Shown here piece after piece: positions 18,731 to 27,332 of a stretch of 64,000 nucleotides of DNA. This stretch comes from an uncultured Bacteroidia bacterium (GTDB lineage Bacteria; Bacteroidota; Bacteroidia; Bacteroidales; UBA932). Made by a program: the position numbers and the translations under genes. Positions within the stretch are counted from its first letter, which is position 1, and the number at the start of each line of letters is the position of its first letter. Below the pieces are notes generated by a model that worked only from the letters and a program-made list of their open reading frames with translations, was not told where the DNA came from and ran no database searches. The DNA lies in assembly GCA_902778105.1 (NCBI GenBank), contig CACYWN010000008.1, forward strand, positions 1-64,000, in the 5' to 3' direction.

Positions 18731-19921
18731 TCATCCGATATACTTTGCGATCAGCCGCACGAGGAGGTCGTTGAGGGGCTCTACCTGGAACTGGCCGACG
18801 GAGGCTTCGATGTGGTCGCCGCCGACGCCGCTGTCGTCGGTGAGGAAGACGTAGGTGCCACCGGTGCAGATAGCGAAGAAGCGGCACATGAATTCGCATT
18901 CCTTGGAGGGGCTGCTGCAGAAGACGGGGATGAGCTTGATGCCCATGGCCGCGTAGGCTTCGACGGACTTCTGCAGGCTTTCCACGACGCCCTGGTGGTC
19001 CTGGTGGGCGGGGGCGTCCAGGATGAGGAAGGCGATACGGGCGCGGGCGGAGGTGTTCCAGGAAAGGTTCTGCAGTCCGGCTTCGAGGGCCGTGTGGACC
19101 GCTTCCGGAAGGTCGCCGCCGCCGCCAGCCTCCTGCATGGAAATGTATTTGATGGTCTCGCGGTAGTCCTGCGTGAAGTCGGAGTGCTTGGTCAGGTAAG
19201 TATCTCCCTCGTCCCGGTAAAAGACGGCCCCCGTGCGCAGTGCGATTTCTCCCTGTCCGTTTTTGACGCGGTCCAGGATGTCCATGAGGTCCTTCCTGAG
19301 GAAGGCGATTTCGTCGCCCATGGACCCGGTGGCGTCCACGATAAAGGCGATGTCGGCCCGCTTTTCCGTCCCCGGAGCCCGGTTGATGACATAGAAGTTG
19401 ACCTCGGGCTCCTCCTGCTGGACATTCCAGGACGTCACTTTCGGGGCTCCTTCCTGGCGGACACCGTCGATGGTGATGGCCAGGTTGTCAGTCCCTGCCT
19501 GCCCATGGAACGGGTCCACCCACAAGGAGGCTTCTCCCATGTTGTCGGTAACCGTGCTCCAAATGGCTGTCTGTTCCTGTTCAAGGACGATTTTCACGCC
19601 CGGCAGGCGCGCCCCGGAAGCATCGGCGACCCGGACGGCGACCCGGCGCGGGGTGTAGAACCTCCAGTAATCCGATATCCCCTGAAAGGTATCGGAAGTC
19701 ATCAATCCGCTCCAGAAGCCCCAATGGTCCAAGTCGTTCCATTCGCCGGCCGTCAGGACGCCGGCTCGGCCGCCGGGACGGCCCTGGCCGTTTCCGCCCA
19801 TGGAAGACATCCCGTCCATCTTATAGGCGGCTTCCGAAGGGGACCCCATGTCGTAATACGCTTTGCTGCAGGAAACAAGCCCGAGAAGGGCGGCAAGATA
19901 TAGCAAGATTCTGTTTTTCAT
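18731..19921 (-). CDS. von Willebrand factor type A domain lipoprotein
   Basis: 396 residues. Lipobox LGLVSCSK; a glycine/methionine-rich linker (about 25-55); a beta (Ig/CarboxypepD-like) region about 80-175; and a vWA domain from about 185 with the metal-ion-dependent adhesion site DATGSMGDE and later LILDAPAHQD. vWA lipoproteins bind proteins or matrix through a divalent cation. Monocistronic as far as can be seen: tRNA-Gly upstream of its 3' end, OmpA divergent at its 5' end. Ligand unknown. Confidence 0.88.
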   Translation of the reverse strand: MKNRILLYLAALLGLVSCSKAYYDMGSPSEAAYKMDGMSSMGGNGQGRPGGRAGVLTAGEWNDLDHWGFWSGLMTSDTFQGISDYWRFYTPRRVAVRVADASGARLPGVKIVLEQEQTAIWSTVTDNMGEASLWVDPFHGQAGTDNLAITIDGVRQEGAPKVTSWNVQQEEPEVNFYVINRAPGTEKRADIAFIVDATGSMGDEIAFLRKDLMDILDRVKNGQGEIALRTGAVFYRDEGDTYLTKHSDFTQDYRETIKYISMQEAGGGGDLPEAVHTALEAGLQNLSWNTSARARIAFLILDAPAHQDHQGVVESLQKSVEAYAAMGIKLIPVFCSSPSKECEFMCRFFAICTGGTYVFLTDDSGVGGDHIEASVGQFQVEPLNDLLVRLIAKYIG

Positions 19922-19995
19922 GGTTTTCTTTCCGATTGATAACCGCCTACAAAATCCCGTTGTGGCGCAATCCTTGCATCAAAGGTCGTGAAAAA

Positions 19996-20027
19996 TTTGC
20001 GCAAAAGCGAAAAAAAGGATATTTTTG
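19996..20027 (+). promoter_or_regulatory. Promoter of the OmpA-type lipoprotein gene
   Basis: TTTG (19996-19999), 20 bases, TATTTTTG (20020-20027), 43 bases before the start codon. Confidence 0.75.
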
Positions 20028-20070
20028 AACGCTGAACAAATTGAAAGCAAACCATTAATCTTTTAAAATT

Positions 20071-20754
20071 ATGAAGAAATATGTTCTTATGTTCCTCTGC
20101 GGAACGATGATTTTCTCCGGCTGCGGTATGAGCAACCTCGGAAAGGGCTCCCTTATCGGCTCTGGTGCAGGAGCCGCCATCGGTGCCGGTCTCGGCTACC
20201 TGATCGGCAAGGACGGCAAGGGTGCCGCCATCGGCGCCGCCATCGGTACCGCCGTGGGTGGTGGAACCGGTGCCATCATCGGCAACAAGATGGACAAGAA
20301 GGCTGAAGAACTGGCTGCCCTCGAGAATGCCCAGGTCGAGACCGTGACCGACGTCAACGGCCTCAAGGCCATCAAGGTCACCTTCGACAGCGGTATCCTC
20401 TTCGACTTCAACAAGTCCACCCTCAAGGCCGACGCCAAGAGGAACCTGGATAAGTTTGCCGCCGAGATGGCAGACCTTCCGGACACGGACATCACCGTGC
20501 TGGGCCACACCGACAACATCGGTTCCGCCGAAGCGAACCAGAAGGTGTCTGACGCCCGTGCCAACGCCGTGTCCAAGTATCTCCAGGGCAAGGGCATCGC
20601 TGCCAGCCGCATCGTCGCCGAGGGCCACTCCTACAACGATCCGGTCGCTGACAACAGCACCGAGGCCGGCCGCGCCCAGAACCGTCGCGTCGAGGTGTTC
20701 ATCTCCGCGAACGAGAACATGATCAAGGCCGCCGAGAACGGCACGCTGCAGTAA
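20071..20754 (+). CDS. OmpA-family lipoprotein with glycine zipper
   Basis: 227 residues. Lipobox MIFSGCGM; glycine-zipper stretches (about 26-75: GSGAGAAIGAGLGYLIG, AAIGAAIGTAVGGG) and an OmpA C-like domain (about 110-215) with TVLGHTDNIGS and the peptidoglycan-binding pattern N..VSDARANAVSKYL and NRRVEV. It should tether the outer membrane to peptidoglycan (Pal-like). Own promoter upstream and strong terminator downstream, so a single-gene transcript. Similar to YiaD-type proteins. Confidence 0.93.
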   Translation: MKKYVLMFLCGTMIFSGCGMSNLGKGSLIGSGAGAAIGAGLGYLIGKDGKGAAIGAAIGTAVGGGTGAIIGNKMDKKAEELAALENAQVETVTDVNGLKAIKVTFDSGILFDFNKSTLKADAKRNLDKFAAEMADLPDTDITVLGHTDNIGSAEANQKVSDARANAVSKYLQGKGIAASRIVAEGHSYNDPVADNSTEAGRAQNRRVEVFISANENMIKAAENGTLQ

Positions 20755-20785
20755 TCTGCAGGTCCGCATCCCGCTTAGGACATCA

Positions 20786-20817
20786 AACGCCCCGCAGCAA
20801 TGCGAGGCGTTTTTTTT
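20786..20817 (+). terminator. Rho-independent terminator after the OmpA gene
   Basis: AACGCC-C-CGCA (20786-20796), loop GCAA, TGCG-A-GGCGTT (20801-20811), then a run of eight T. The stem is the same as that of the tRNA-Gly terminator at 18492-18519. Confidence 0.9.
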
Positions 20818-20844
20818 GTTCAATAGGTTTACTCGGCAGTGATA

Positions 20845-21020
20845 CTTCGTTGCGAAGTTACGGAAATAATCCATATTTTTGATGGAGAAATAACAGGAAC
20901 AACATGCGGCTTCGGAATCTGCTAATGCTAATTGCCGTTTTTGGGTTGGTCTTTCATGGGCCGGCGGCCTATTTCCGAGTGAAGCGGGGCACCCGGTCCA
21001 GCGGAACGTCCAGCACATAG
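20845..21020 (+). other. Orphan promoter plus signal-peptide-like ORF (38 aa), possible gene remnant
   Basis: TTG (20850-20852), 21 bases, TATTTTTG (20874-20881) looks like a promoter, within reach of ATG 20904. The ORF starts with a good signal peptide (MRLRNLLMLIAVFGLVFHG) but after about 22 codons it runs into the antisense of the GH31 3' end and stops at 21020. ACTTCG-TTG-CGAAGT (20844-20858) is a perfect 6-bp palindrome over the -33 region. It may be the 5' remnant of a deleted exported-protein gene, or chance. Confidence 0.35.
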
Positions 21021-22558
21021 GTCCGTCCCCCCTTGTACACCTTGCCGTTCTCGTCCTGCCAGCGGCCTTTCGGCAGCCTGACCGTCCGGGAATGGCCGGG
21101 TGTCATCATGGGCGCGACCAGATAGCGGTCGCCCAGCATGTACTGGTCGGTGCTGGTCTCGAAACCCTGGCCGGGGAAGGCATATTCCATGCTCCGGACG
21201 ATGGGCTCGCCGGTCTCGGCTCCCTGCCGGGCCTGCTCCACCAGATAGGCGCCCAGTTCCTCATGCAGGCGGGCATACTTCAGGCAGACGGCCAGATGCT
21301 CCGCGTCCAGGACGCGCCAGGGGGCCACGGAGAACTGCATCATGGGCATCAGGGCGTGGATCTCGCAGGAGCGGACGATCAGTTCCTGGTCCATCCTGGA
21401 CTGGTCGATGTTCAGGAAACTGCCGAACTGCCCGCCGCCGATCATGTCCGGGCAGGTGTAGATGTGTCCCAACAGGCCCGCGGCGATCATGTCGGGCACC
21501 AGGCTGGCGACGGCCTGCCAGGAATAGTTCTTGTCCCCCAGCCGCTGGACGAGGGGGGCGCCGCCCATCCGCCAGCAGGCGCGGAATTCATTGTAAGGGA
21601 ACTCCAGGCCCAGGCGGGCCCAGTGCATCGTCTGCTCCGTGTCGAAGGAAGTCCCGTCGAAGGGGCGGGTATTCTCCTGCAGGTACCGCTCCGGGTCCCC
21701 GGCGTCGAACTTGAAACCGTCGATCCCGAACCGCTCCTGCAGGTCGGTCAGCGTCCCCTTGTACCAGGCATAGGCCTCCGGATTGCTCAGGTCGTAGCAG
21801 GCGCTGAGCCCGTTCCACCAGTCCAGGATGGCAGGGCGGTTCCCCTGTGCGTCCATCACGAGGTATCCCTTGTCGCGGAGCATCCGGTACTCCTGGCTGT
21901 CCGGCGACACGAAGGGGCAGATCCAGAGCATCACCTTGAATCCCAGGGCGTGCAGCTCGTCCACCATTCCCTTCGGGTCCGGGAACCGGTCCGGACGGAA
22001 CTCCGTGCTGCCGTAGTATTTCTGCCAGTTGTCATCGATCATCAGGATTCCCGGAGGAAAGCCGTTGTCCACGATCCCGTGCGCATACTTCAGCACGTCC
22101 GCCTGGTTCTGGTCATAGACCAGCTCGATCCAGGTGTTGTACTGGGGCTTGCTGAGGAACATCTCCGGAGGGATGGTCCCGCTGGGCGGAAAGTAGGCGG
22201 CCGAGGCGGCCAGGAAAGCATCCCGGAGGTTCGTTCCGGCCTGGACGCAGGTCACGGCGCCCCCGTGGTGCGGGGCGATCCGGATTTCGCCGCCCGAGAT
22301 GGAGGCGGAGAACGAGGTCTCGCACCAGATGTACCGTCCCTTGTCGGAGACGAGCAGCGGGGTGGTCTGGTTGTTGAAATTCTGCCTTGCCAGGTCGAAA
22401 GTCAGTTCCGTGGAGGCGTCGAAGGGCATGCGGACACCGAGGTCCGTCACGCAGCCCCACCATTTTTCGCCGGGCAGCATGCCGACCGTGCGCTCCTGGG
22501 CACGGAGTCCGGCCGTCAGAAGCAACAGGCCGCAAGCGAGGATACAAGCCTTGTTCAT
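20969..22558 (-). CDS. Glycoside hydrolase family 31 enzyme
   Basis: 529 residues with a cleavable signal peptide. The TIM-barrel carries GH31 hallmarks: GFPPGILMIDDNWQ, MVDELHALGFKVMLWICPFV and the catalytic region GIDGFKFDAGD (nucleophile Asp), followed by FRACWRMGGAPLVQRLGDK. It is short for GH31 and resembles the MYORG-like branch, which includes alpha-galactosidases rather than alpha-glucosidases; specificity is therefore open. Last gene of a four-gene minus run (30 bases after the CDF gene). Periplasmic location expected. Confidence 0.88.
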   Translation of the reverse strand: MNKACILACGLLLLTAGLRAQERTVGMLPGEKWWGCVTDLGVRMPFDASTELTFDLARQNFNNQTTPLLVSDKGRYIWCETSFSASISGGEIRIAPHHGGAVTCVQAGTNLRDAFLAASAAYFPPSGTIPPEMFLSKPQYNTWIELVYDQNQADVLKYAHGIVDNGFPPGILMIDDNWQKYYGSTEFRPDRFPDPKGMVDELHALGFKVMLWICPFVSPDSQEYRMLRDKGYLVMDAQGNRPAILDWWNGLSACYDLSNPEAYAWYKGTLTDLQERFGIDGFKFDAGDPERYLQENTRPFDGTSFDTEQTMHWARLGLEFPYNEFRACWRMGGAPLVQRLGDKNYSWQAVASLVPDMIAAGLLGHIYTCPDMIGGGQFGSFLNIDQSRMDQELIVRSCEIHALMPMMQFSVAPWRVLDAEHLAVCLKYARLHEELGAYLVEQARQGAETGEPIVRSMEYAFPGQGFETSTDQYMLGDRYLVAPMMTPGHSRTVRLPKGRWQDENGKVYKGGRTYVLDVPLDRVPRFTRK

Positions 22559-22588
22559 GGATTGGGAATGGTGTTTGTCAACGGTTGT

Positions 22589-23473
22589 TTACCGGAGCGG
22601 TTCCATATGGACGATGATGTGGGATTCGGCCCCGTAACGTTCCTTGAAACGACGTTCGACTTCCGAGGCTTTTTCGTGGGCTTCAGAGAGAGACAGGCTG
22701 CCGTCCAGGCGGATATGGACTTCGGCCGCAATGCGGTTGCCGATGCGGCGGGTGCGGAGGTTGTGGGGGTCTTCCACGCCCGGAACTCCCCGGATGATAT
22801 CCAGCATCTCCTGCTCGGTATCGGCAGAAAGGGAACTGTCGGTCAGTTCGCCGAAACTGGGGCCGAGCAGGTCCCACGCCACCTTGACCAGCATCGCACC
22901 CACCACGATGGAGGCCAGCGGATCCAGCACGGTCCAGCGGCTTCCCAGCAGGATGGCTCCGCCGATGCCGATGGCCGTTCCGACAGAACTCAGCGCATCC
23001 GAGCGGTGATGCCACGCATTGGCCTCCAAGGCCTTGGAGGCCAGGTGTTTGCCCTTGATTCGGGTATATTGGAAAAGGAGCTCTTTGGCGACGATGGAGA
23101 CGAGGGCTGCCCAGAGGGCGATCTTCCCGGGCGCCGGCAGGTCTTCTCCCTGCAGCCAGCGGGCCAGCTTGCCCGCCCCGGAGACGACGATGCCTACGGC
23201 GGCCGCGGCCAGCGCCAGGCCGATGAACAGGGTCGCCAGCGTCTCGTACTTGCCGTGCCCGTAATCGTGGTTTTCGTCCTGCGGTCGGGCGCTTACGCGC
23301 ACGAACACCAGCACGACGATGTCGGTCAGGAAATCCGACAGGGAATGGACGGCGTCCGACACCATGGCCGCCGAATGCCCTGCTACGCCGGCCACGGCCT
23401 TCAAGCCTACCAGCAGCACGTTCACGACACTTCCCGCCAGGGTTATCCTCGCGATTTCATCTTCCCGTTTCAT
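22589..23473 (-). CDS. Cation diffusion facilitator (CDF) metal exporter
   Basis: 294 residues. Several membrane segments in the first 200 residues, with the two HxxxD metal-site motifs of the family (AVHSLSDFLTD and HHRSDALSS) and a cytosolic C-terminal ZT-dimer domain (about 205-290, VEDPHNLRTRRIG, AEVHIRLDGS). CDF proteins export Zn(II), Co(II), Fe(II) or Mn(II) in exchange for protons; the His-Asp pairs fit a Zn/Fe-type site but do not settle the metal. In a minus-strand run with a membrane protein, a 59-residue ORF and GH31. Confidence 0.93.
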   Translation of the reverse strand: MKREDEIARITLAGSVVNVLLVGLKAVAGVAGHSAAMVSDAVHSLSDFLTDIVVLVFVRVSARPQDENHDYGHGKYETLATLFIGLALAAAAVGIVVSGAGKLARWLQGEDLPAPGKIALWAALVSIVAKELLFQYTRIKGKHLASKALEANAWHHRSDALSSVGTAIGIGGAILLGSRWTVLDPLASIVVGAMLVKVAWDLLGPSFGELTDSSLSADTEQEMLDIIRGVPGVEDPHNLRTRRIGNRIAAEVHIRLDGSLSLSEAHEKASEVERRFKERYGAESHIIVHMEPLR

Positions 23474-23498
23474 CCCCTCGCCCGGTTTGGCGGTGTGG

Positions 23499-23678
23499 CT
23501 ATTCCTTCTCTTTCACGAGCGGCGTTCCCTCCGCCGGTTTTTCCGGAGCGGCATCCTGGACGGTTTCTCCGGCGCTGGCGCCTTCTCCAGAAGGGGCGGC
23601 GGTTTCCTTGCTGTCGTGGACGGGCGGGTGGTGGATGATGACCACTTTGGAGGGTTTTTCCGGTTCGATCTTTTTCAT
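23499..23678 (-). CDS. Small charged/proline-rich protein (59 aa), hypothetical
   Basis: 59 codons from ATG 23678 to the stop at 23499. The product begins MKKIEPEKPSKVVIIHHPP and is rich in Pro, Glu, Lys and Ala with no signal peptide or membrane segment; probably disordered. It sits 13 bases after the upstream membrane-protein stop and 25 bases before the CDF start, as expected for a real cistron in this run. The HH(PP)VH stretch could bind metal, which would suit the CDF neighbour, but this is speculation. Confidence 0.5.
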   Translation of the reverse strand: MKKIEPEKPSKVVIIHHPPVHDSKETAAPSGEGASAGETVQDAAPEKPAEGTPLVKEKE

Positions 23679-23691
23679 ATGCTTATTGGTT

Positions 23692-24348
23692 TTATCGTTT
23701 CAGGTAAGCGTCGATGGCGCCGAGGGCCTCCTCGATGTCCGAGACATCGGCCAGGAGGGCCGGGTCGGTCTGGTTGGCCAGCCATTGGACGGCGTAGGCG
23801 CCGTAATCGGTCCGGAGGAAGCGGACGACGTCCAGCTGGCCGCCCACGGCATACCTGCCGGCCGTGTTCTCGTTGACCAAGCGCTCGAAACGGTCGTTGC
23901 GGAGGGCGATGTGCTGATTGAGGTTCGACGCGGTGGACAGGCAGGTGTCATAGGCCCGGATGATGTTCATCGACAGCTGGTTGTCCCCGATCTGCCGGAA
24001 CAGGGAAGACATCGTAAGGAGATCCAGGGCGTCCCGGCTCAGGGTGATGGACGCATCGGCGAAGAGGACGCCGCTGCAGTAGTCGACGGAATCGGCCGGG
24101 CAGCGTTCCAGCCGCATCCTGTTCGAGAGGAGGTATCGGGCCGACGCCCGTTCGTCTTCCAGGTAGGAACACATCGTCCGGATGTCTTCCAGATTCGCGG
24201 TCAGTTCCGTCCGGACCAGTTCCAGGCCAGACCGGACGTCTTTCCGGCCCTGCGCCCGGTCGATCATGCCCTGGACGGAGAAGGTGATGACGATACCCAG
24301 GACGACGGACACCAGATTGCTGAAGAAATTGATGATCGTGTCTTTCAT
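23692..24348 (-). CDS. Single-pass membrane protein, hypothetical
   Basis: 218 residues from ATG 24348 (a start six codons upstream at 24366 overlaps the promoter box at 24364-24371). One N-terminal membrane segment (about 8-28, FFSNLVSVVLGIVITFSVQG), then a largely helical soluble domain (SGLELVRTELTANLEDIRT, LSMNIIRAYDTCLSTASNL). No family recognised. It resembles the many small Bacteroidota proteins of the DUF6090-like type (N-terminal TM plus helical domain), but I cannot confirm that. First gene of the run that includes the CDF and GH31 genes. Confidence 0.7.
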   Translation of the reverse strand: MKDTIINFFSNLVSVVLGIVITFSVQGMIDRAQGRKDVRSGLELVRTELTANLEDIRTMCSYLEDERASARYLLSNRMRLERCPADSVDYCSGVLFADASITLSRDALDLLTMSSLFRQIGDNQLSMNIIRAYDTCLSTASNLNQHIALRNDRFERLVNENTAGRYAVGGQLDVVRFLRTDYGAYAVQWLANQTDPALLADVSDIEEALGAIDAYLKR

Positions 24349-24363
24349 GCGCTTGCCTTTATG

Positions 24364-24401
24364 CAAAGATAGTCTTTTTGGCAGATTTTTTGCTATCTTG
24401 G
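24364..24401. promoter_or_regulatory. Divergent promoter region
   Basis: Minus strand TATCTTTG (24371-24364) for the membrane-protein run and plus strand TATCTTGG (24394-24401) for the small lipoprotein at 24420. The -33 elements are weak (TTTG at 24377-24380 is only 13 bases from the plus -7 box). Confidence 0.5.
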
Positions 24402-24419
24402 CCTGAAAACAGAACGACT

Positions 24420-24860
24420 ATGCGTAAATACCTCGTGATCATCCTGGTGGCGCTGACCGCCGCCAGCTGTGCGACCCTCCGTGCGCCGGCCAAGCTGGAG
24501 CGCCTCGTGAACCGGGTCGAACGCAATGCCGACCGGTACCGCCCCTACCAGTGGGAGCGTGCCAACCGCCAGTACGAAGCCCTTCTCAGGGAGTATATCG
24601 ACAACTACCGGACCTATTCCATTTCCGAGAAGCAGCGTGCAATGTCCGCCATCGGCCGTTACCACGCCCTTCTCGTGGACCATGGGATCAAGCAGGGAAT
24701 CGGTTTCCTGGGGAGCCTGGGCAGCTATGCCGGCGGCCTCCTCGACATTCTCAGACAGGATGTCGGGGCGGTGGAGGACTTCCTCCGGAATGTGCTGGGG
24801 CTCGGGGCGGCCGAGACGAAAAGCGCGCTGGAAAGCCTCAGGAGGCAGCTGGCAGAGTAA
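24420..24860 (+). CDS. Small lipoprotein, hypothetical
   Basis: 146 residues from ATG 24420 with lipobox TAASCAT. The mature part is mainly helical and basic (LERLVNRVERNADRY, ANRQYEALLREYIDNYRTY) with a Gly/Leu-rich stretch (IGFLGSLGSYAGGLLDIL) near the end. No family recognised with confidence. Its last 23 bases overlap the convergent FNT-type gene. Confidence 0.75.
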   Translation: MRKYLVIILVALTAASCATLRAPAKLERLVNRVERNADRYRPYQWERANRQYEALLREYIDNYRTYSISEKQRAMSAIGRYHALLVDHGIKQGIGFLGSLGSYAGGLLDILRQDVGAVEDFLRNVLGLGAAETKSALESLRRQLAE

Positions 24861-25404
24861 TCCGCCGGACGTTGCAGCCCACGTAGTTGCCGAGGACAAT
24901 CAGCGGGTAATACCACAGCAGGTCGGGCGTCCATGTCCAGGCCGCAACGATGTACGTCACATCCGCGATGGAGTGGTAGAAGCCGCACACGATGAACAGG
25001 GGGACACCGAACAGGATCGGGAGGATGGACCCCTTGTTCTTGTACAGCCACACGGCGATGTCGATGATGAGGCCGCAGCCAACGGCCCTCAGGAAACTCC
25101 GCCAGGGGCCCTGGGCGATCCGTCCGGCAACCATGTCCTGTGCTCGCTCGACGGAAGCGCCGCCGAGGGACCACACCAGCAGGCCCAGGAGGGCACAGCC
25201 GATGATGTTGAACAGCCAGATTCTGACAAGGCCGGGGATGTCGTTCGTGACGCCGGCCTTTCCCGTATAGAGCGGTACGCCGAAAAGCACCACGCACACG
25301 AGGCCGAAGGCGAAGATCACGGCGCCCGGAATCCCTCCGAGCGCCAGGTAGCCGGTGGCCCCCAGGCCGATCAGCAGGCCTGAGAAGAGGGATTCGCGGT
25401 TCAT
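24838..25404 (-). CDS. Formate/nitrite transporter (FNT)-family protein
   Basis: 188 residues, nearly all membrane (about six segments), with the family's opening pattern SGLLIGLGATGYLALGG and FGVPLYTGKAGV. FNT proteins form pentameric channels for formate, nitrite, hydrosulfide or lactate; the short form here resembles other Bacteroidota homologues and the substrate is not clear. The start overlaps the aminopeptidase P stop by ATGA, so they share a transcript. Longer reading frames upstream are inside pepP and have no signal. Confidence 0.75.
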   Translation of the reverse strand: MNRESLFSGLLIGLGATGYLALGGIPGAVIFAFGLVCVVLFGVPLYTGKAGVTNDIPGLVRIWLFNIIGCALLGLLVWSLGGASVERAQDMVAGRIAQGPWRSFLRAVGCGLIIDIAVWLYKNKGSILPILFGVPLFIVCGFYHSIADVTYIVAAWTWTPDLLWYYPLIVLGNYVGCNVRRITLPAAS

Positions 25405-26784
25405 CGGTTCATCGCTTCTTCGACCTCGTCCGGGGTGATGGGCAGGCGCTGCGCGCCGAGCCGGCGGGCGCCGTTTTCCGTCACGAGGACGTCGTCCTCC
25501 AGGCGGATGCCGCCGAAGTCGTAATAGGATTCCAGCTTGTCGAAGTTCACGAAGGCCTTGCCCGTCCCTTCCCGTTTCCACTGCCCGATGAGGGCCGGGA
25601 TGAAATAGATGCCGGGTTCGTCGGTGATGACGTGCCCGGGCTGGAGACGGCGGGCCATGCGCAGGGAGCCGAGGCCCAGCTGCTTCGCTCGTGTCTGGTC
25701 CGGGTCGTAGCCCACCCAGTTCTCGTTCAGGTCCTCCATGTCGTGGACGTCCAGGCCCATGTTGTGGCCCAGGCCGTGCGGCTGGAACAGGCCGGCGATG
25801 CCTTCCGCGACCATCTCGTCCAGGTCGCCGTGCACGAGGCCCAGGGCGGAGAGGCCCTCCAGCATCTTGCGGGCGGTGGCGAGATGGACGTCCCGGTAGG
25901 TGACACCGGGCTTCGTGAGGCTGAAGGCCAGGTTGTTACAGTCGCATACGATCTGGTAAACCTCGCGCTGCTTCGGGGTGAACCTGCCGGAAGTCGGATA
26001 GGTGCGGGTGAAGTCGGAGGCATAGTGCTCGTTGCTCTCCACACCGGCGTCGATGACCATCAGCCTGCCGGGTTCGATGACCTTGTCGTGCAGATGGTTG
26101 TGCAGGGTTTCGCCGTGCTGGGTGAGGATGGTGGGGAAGGAGACGCCCCAGCCTTCGGCGAGGGCCACGCCTTCCATCCGGCCCACGATCTCCTGCTCGA
26201 CAAGGCCCAGGCGGATGCTGTCGCGGGCCACCGAATGCATCTTGTAACCCAGGTCGCAGGCGGCGTCGATGGCGGCGATCTCCACAGGTTCCTTGACAAG
26301 GCGCATGGAAATGATGGCCTTCGTGAGCGGTTCGGAAACGCCCAGGTCGATGCGGGCGCGCCCCATCATCTCCATCAGGCGGAGCTTGTTGAAGTAACGG
26401 GAAGGCGCGATGTAATGAACCTTCCGGCCGGCTTTCGCGGCGGCTTTCACAGCCTTGTCCACCTGGGCATAGGGGGCGGAATGCGCCACGCCCACGAGGG
26501 CCGCCTTGGACGCGACCGTGGGCTGCGGACCCATCCAGATGATGTCGCCGATCTCCACGTCGTCGGCATAGATGGTTTCCTCGCCGCTGTCGATGTCCAG
26601 GATGGCGGCGTACATCGGGTCGTCCAGGCCCATATAGTAGAGCCAGGTGCTGTCCTGGCGCCATTTGTAGCAGTTGCGGCGCTTCGGCGTTGCCCACCAG
26701 GAGGATGATCCCGCTTTCCCCCATCCCGCGCATCTTGTCGAGGAGGGTCTTGCGGCGTCTTACATAGACATCTTTTGCAAACAT
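25401..26784 (-). pseudogene. pepP: Xaa-Pro aminopeptidase (aminopeptidase P), frameshifted near 26675
   Basis: Cytosolic metallopeptidase that removes N-terminal residues before proline. The N-terminal part from 26784 (KDVYVRRRKTLLDKM, GIILLVGNAEAP) is in one frame; the family sequence then continues in another (CYKWRQDSTWLYYMGLDDP) to the stop at 25401. A 2-base loss in a GCGCCGC(GC) tract at about 26674-26680 explains it. The catalytic domain is intact: DAGVESNEHYASDFTRTYP, HGLGHNMGLDVHD, DEPGIYF and ENGARRL carry the metal ligands Asp, Asp, His, Glu, Glu. Start at 26784 because the -7 box covers the upstream ATG (26808). Either a pseudogene or a sequence error. Confidence 0.85.
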
Positions 26785-26796
26785 ATCGGTACGGGT

Positions 26797-26828
26797 TTTG
26801 TTTCCCACAAATATAACAATTACTTTTG
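26797..26828. promoter_or_regulatory. Overlapping divergent promoters (DUF456 gene and pepP)
   Basis: Plus strand TTTG (26797-26800), 20 bases, TACTTTTG (26821-26828), only four bases before the GTG start at 26833, so that mRNA should be leaderless or nearly so. Minus strand TATATTTG (26815-26808) for pepP overlaps the same stretch. Confidence 0.65.
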
Positions 26829-26832
26829 CAAA

Positions 26833-27327
26833 GTGGAAACCTTCATCGCCGTCATCGCCATCCTCCTCGGACTCGTGGGAATCATCGGGAGCATCGCCCC
26901 CGGTCTGCCCGGCCCTCCCCTCAGCTGGGTGGGCCTGCTCATGATCTATCTCTGGGGCGGCGGAACCGACGGCGGCGGAAACCCCATGACCCTGCGGTTC
27001 CTGCTCATCTGGCTGGCCGTAACCGTCGTCATCACCATCATCGACTATGTCGTCCCGGCCTATTTCACGAAACTCACCGGCGGCTCCAAGGCCGGCGGCT
27101 GGGGCGCCATCATCGGCCTGTTCGCCGGGCTCGTGTATCCCCCCGTAGGCATGATCCTGGGTTCCCTCCTGGGCGCCTTCATCGCGGAACTGGTCTTTGC
27201 GAAAAAAGACACCGCGACCTCCCTTAAATCGGCCCTCGGTGCCTTTCTCGGCTTTCTTTTCGGTACCGGCGCCAAGCTCGCGGCGGCCGGCGTGATGCTG
27301 TTCTACATCTTCGTGTTCGCGTTCTGA
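26833..27327 (+). CDS. DUF456 family membrane protein
   Basis: 164 residues from a GTG start at 26833. Four to five membrane segments with the family's conserved stretches GIIGSIAPGLPGPPLSWVG, DYVVPAYFTKLTGGSKAG and WGAIIGLFAGLVYPPVGMI. DUF456 proteins are widespread small inner-membrane proteins of unknown function. The promoter -7 box ends four bases upstream, so translation probably begins at or near the 5' end of the mRNA; no ATG in a better place was found. Confidence 0.88.
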   Translation: METFIAVIAILLGLVGIIGSIAPGLPGPPLSWVGLLMIYLWGGGTDGGGNPMTLRFLLIWLAVTVVITIIDYVVPAYFTKLTGGSKAGGWGAIIGLFAGLVYPPVGMILGSLLGAFIAELVFAKKDTATSLKSALGAFLGFLFGTGAKLAAAGVMLFYIFVFAF

Positions 27328-27332
27328 TCCGG

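Noticed and set aside
21092-23638. 848-codon plus-strand frame opposite GH31 and CDF
   Set aside because: Both minus-strand genes have clear family motifs; the plus frame has none.
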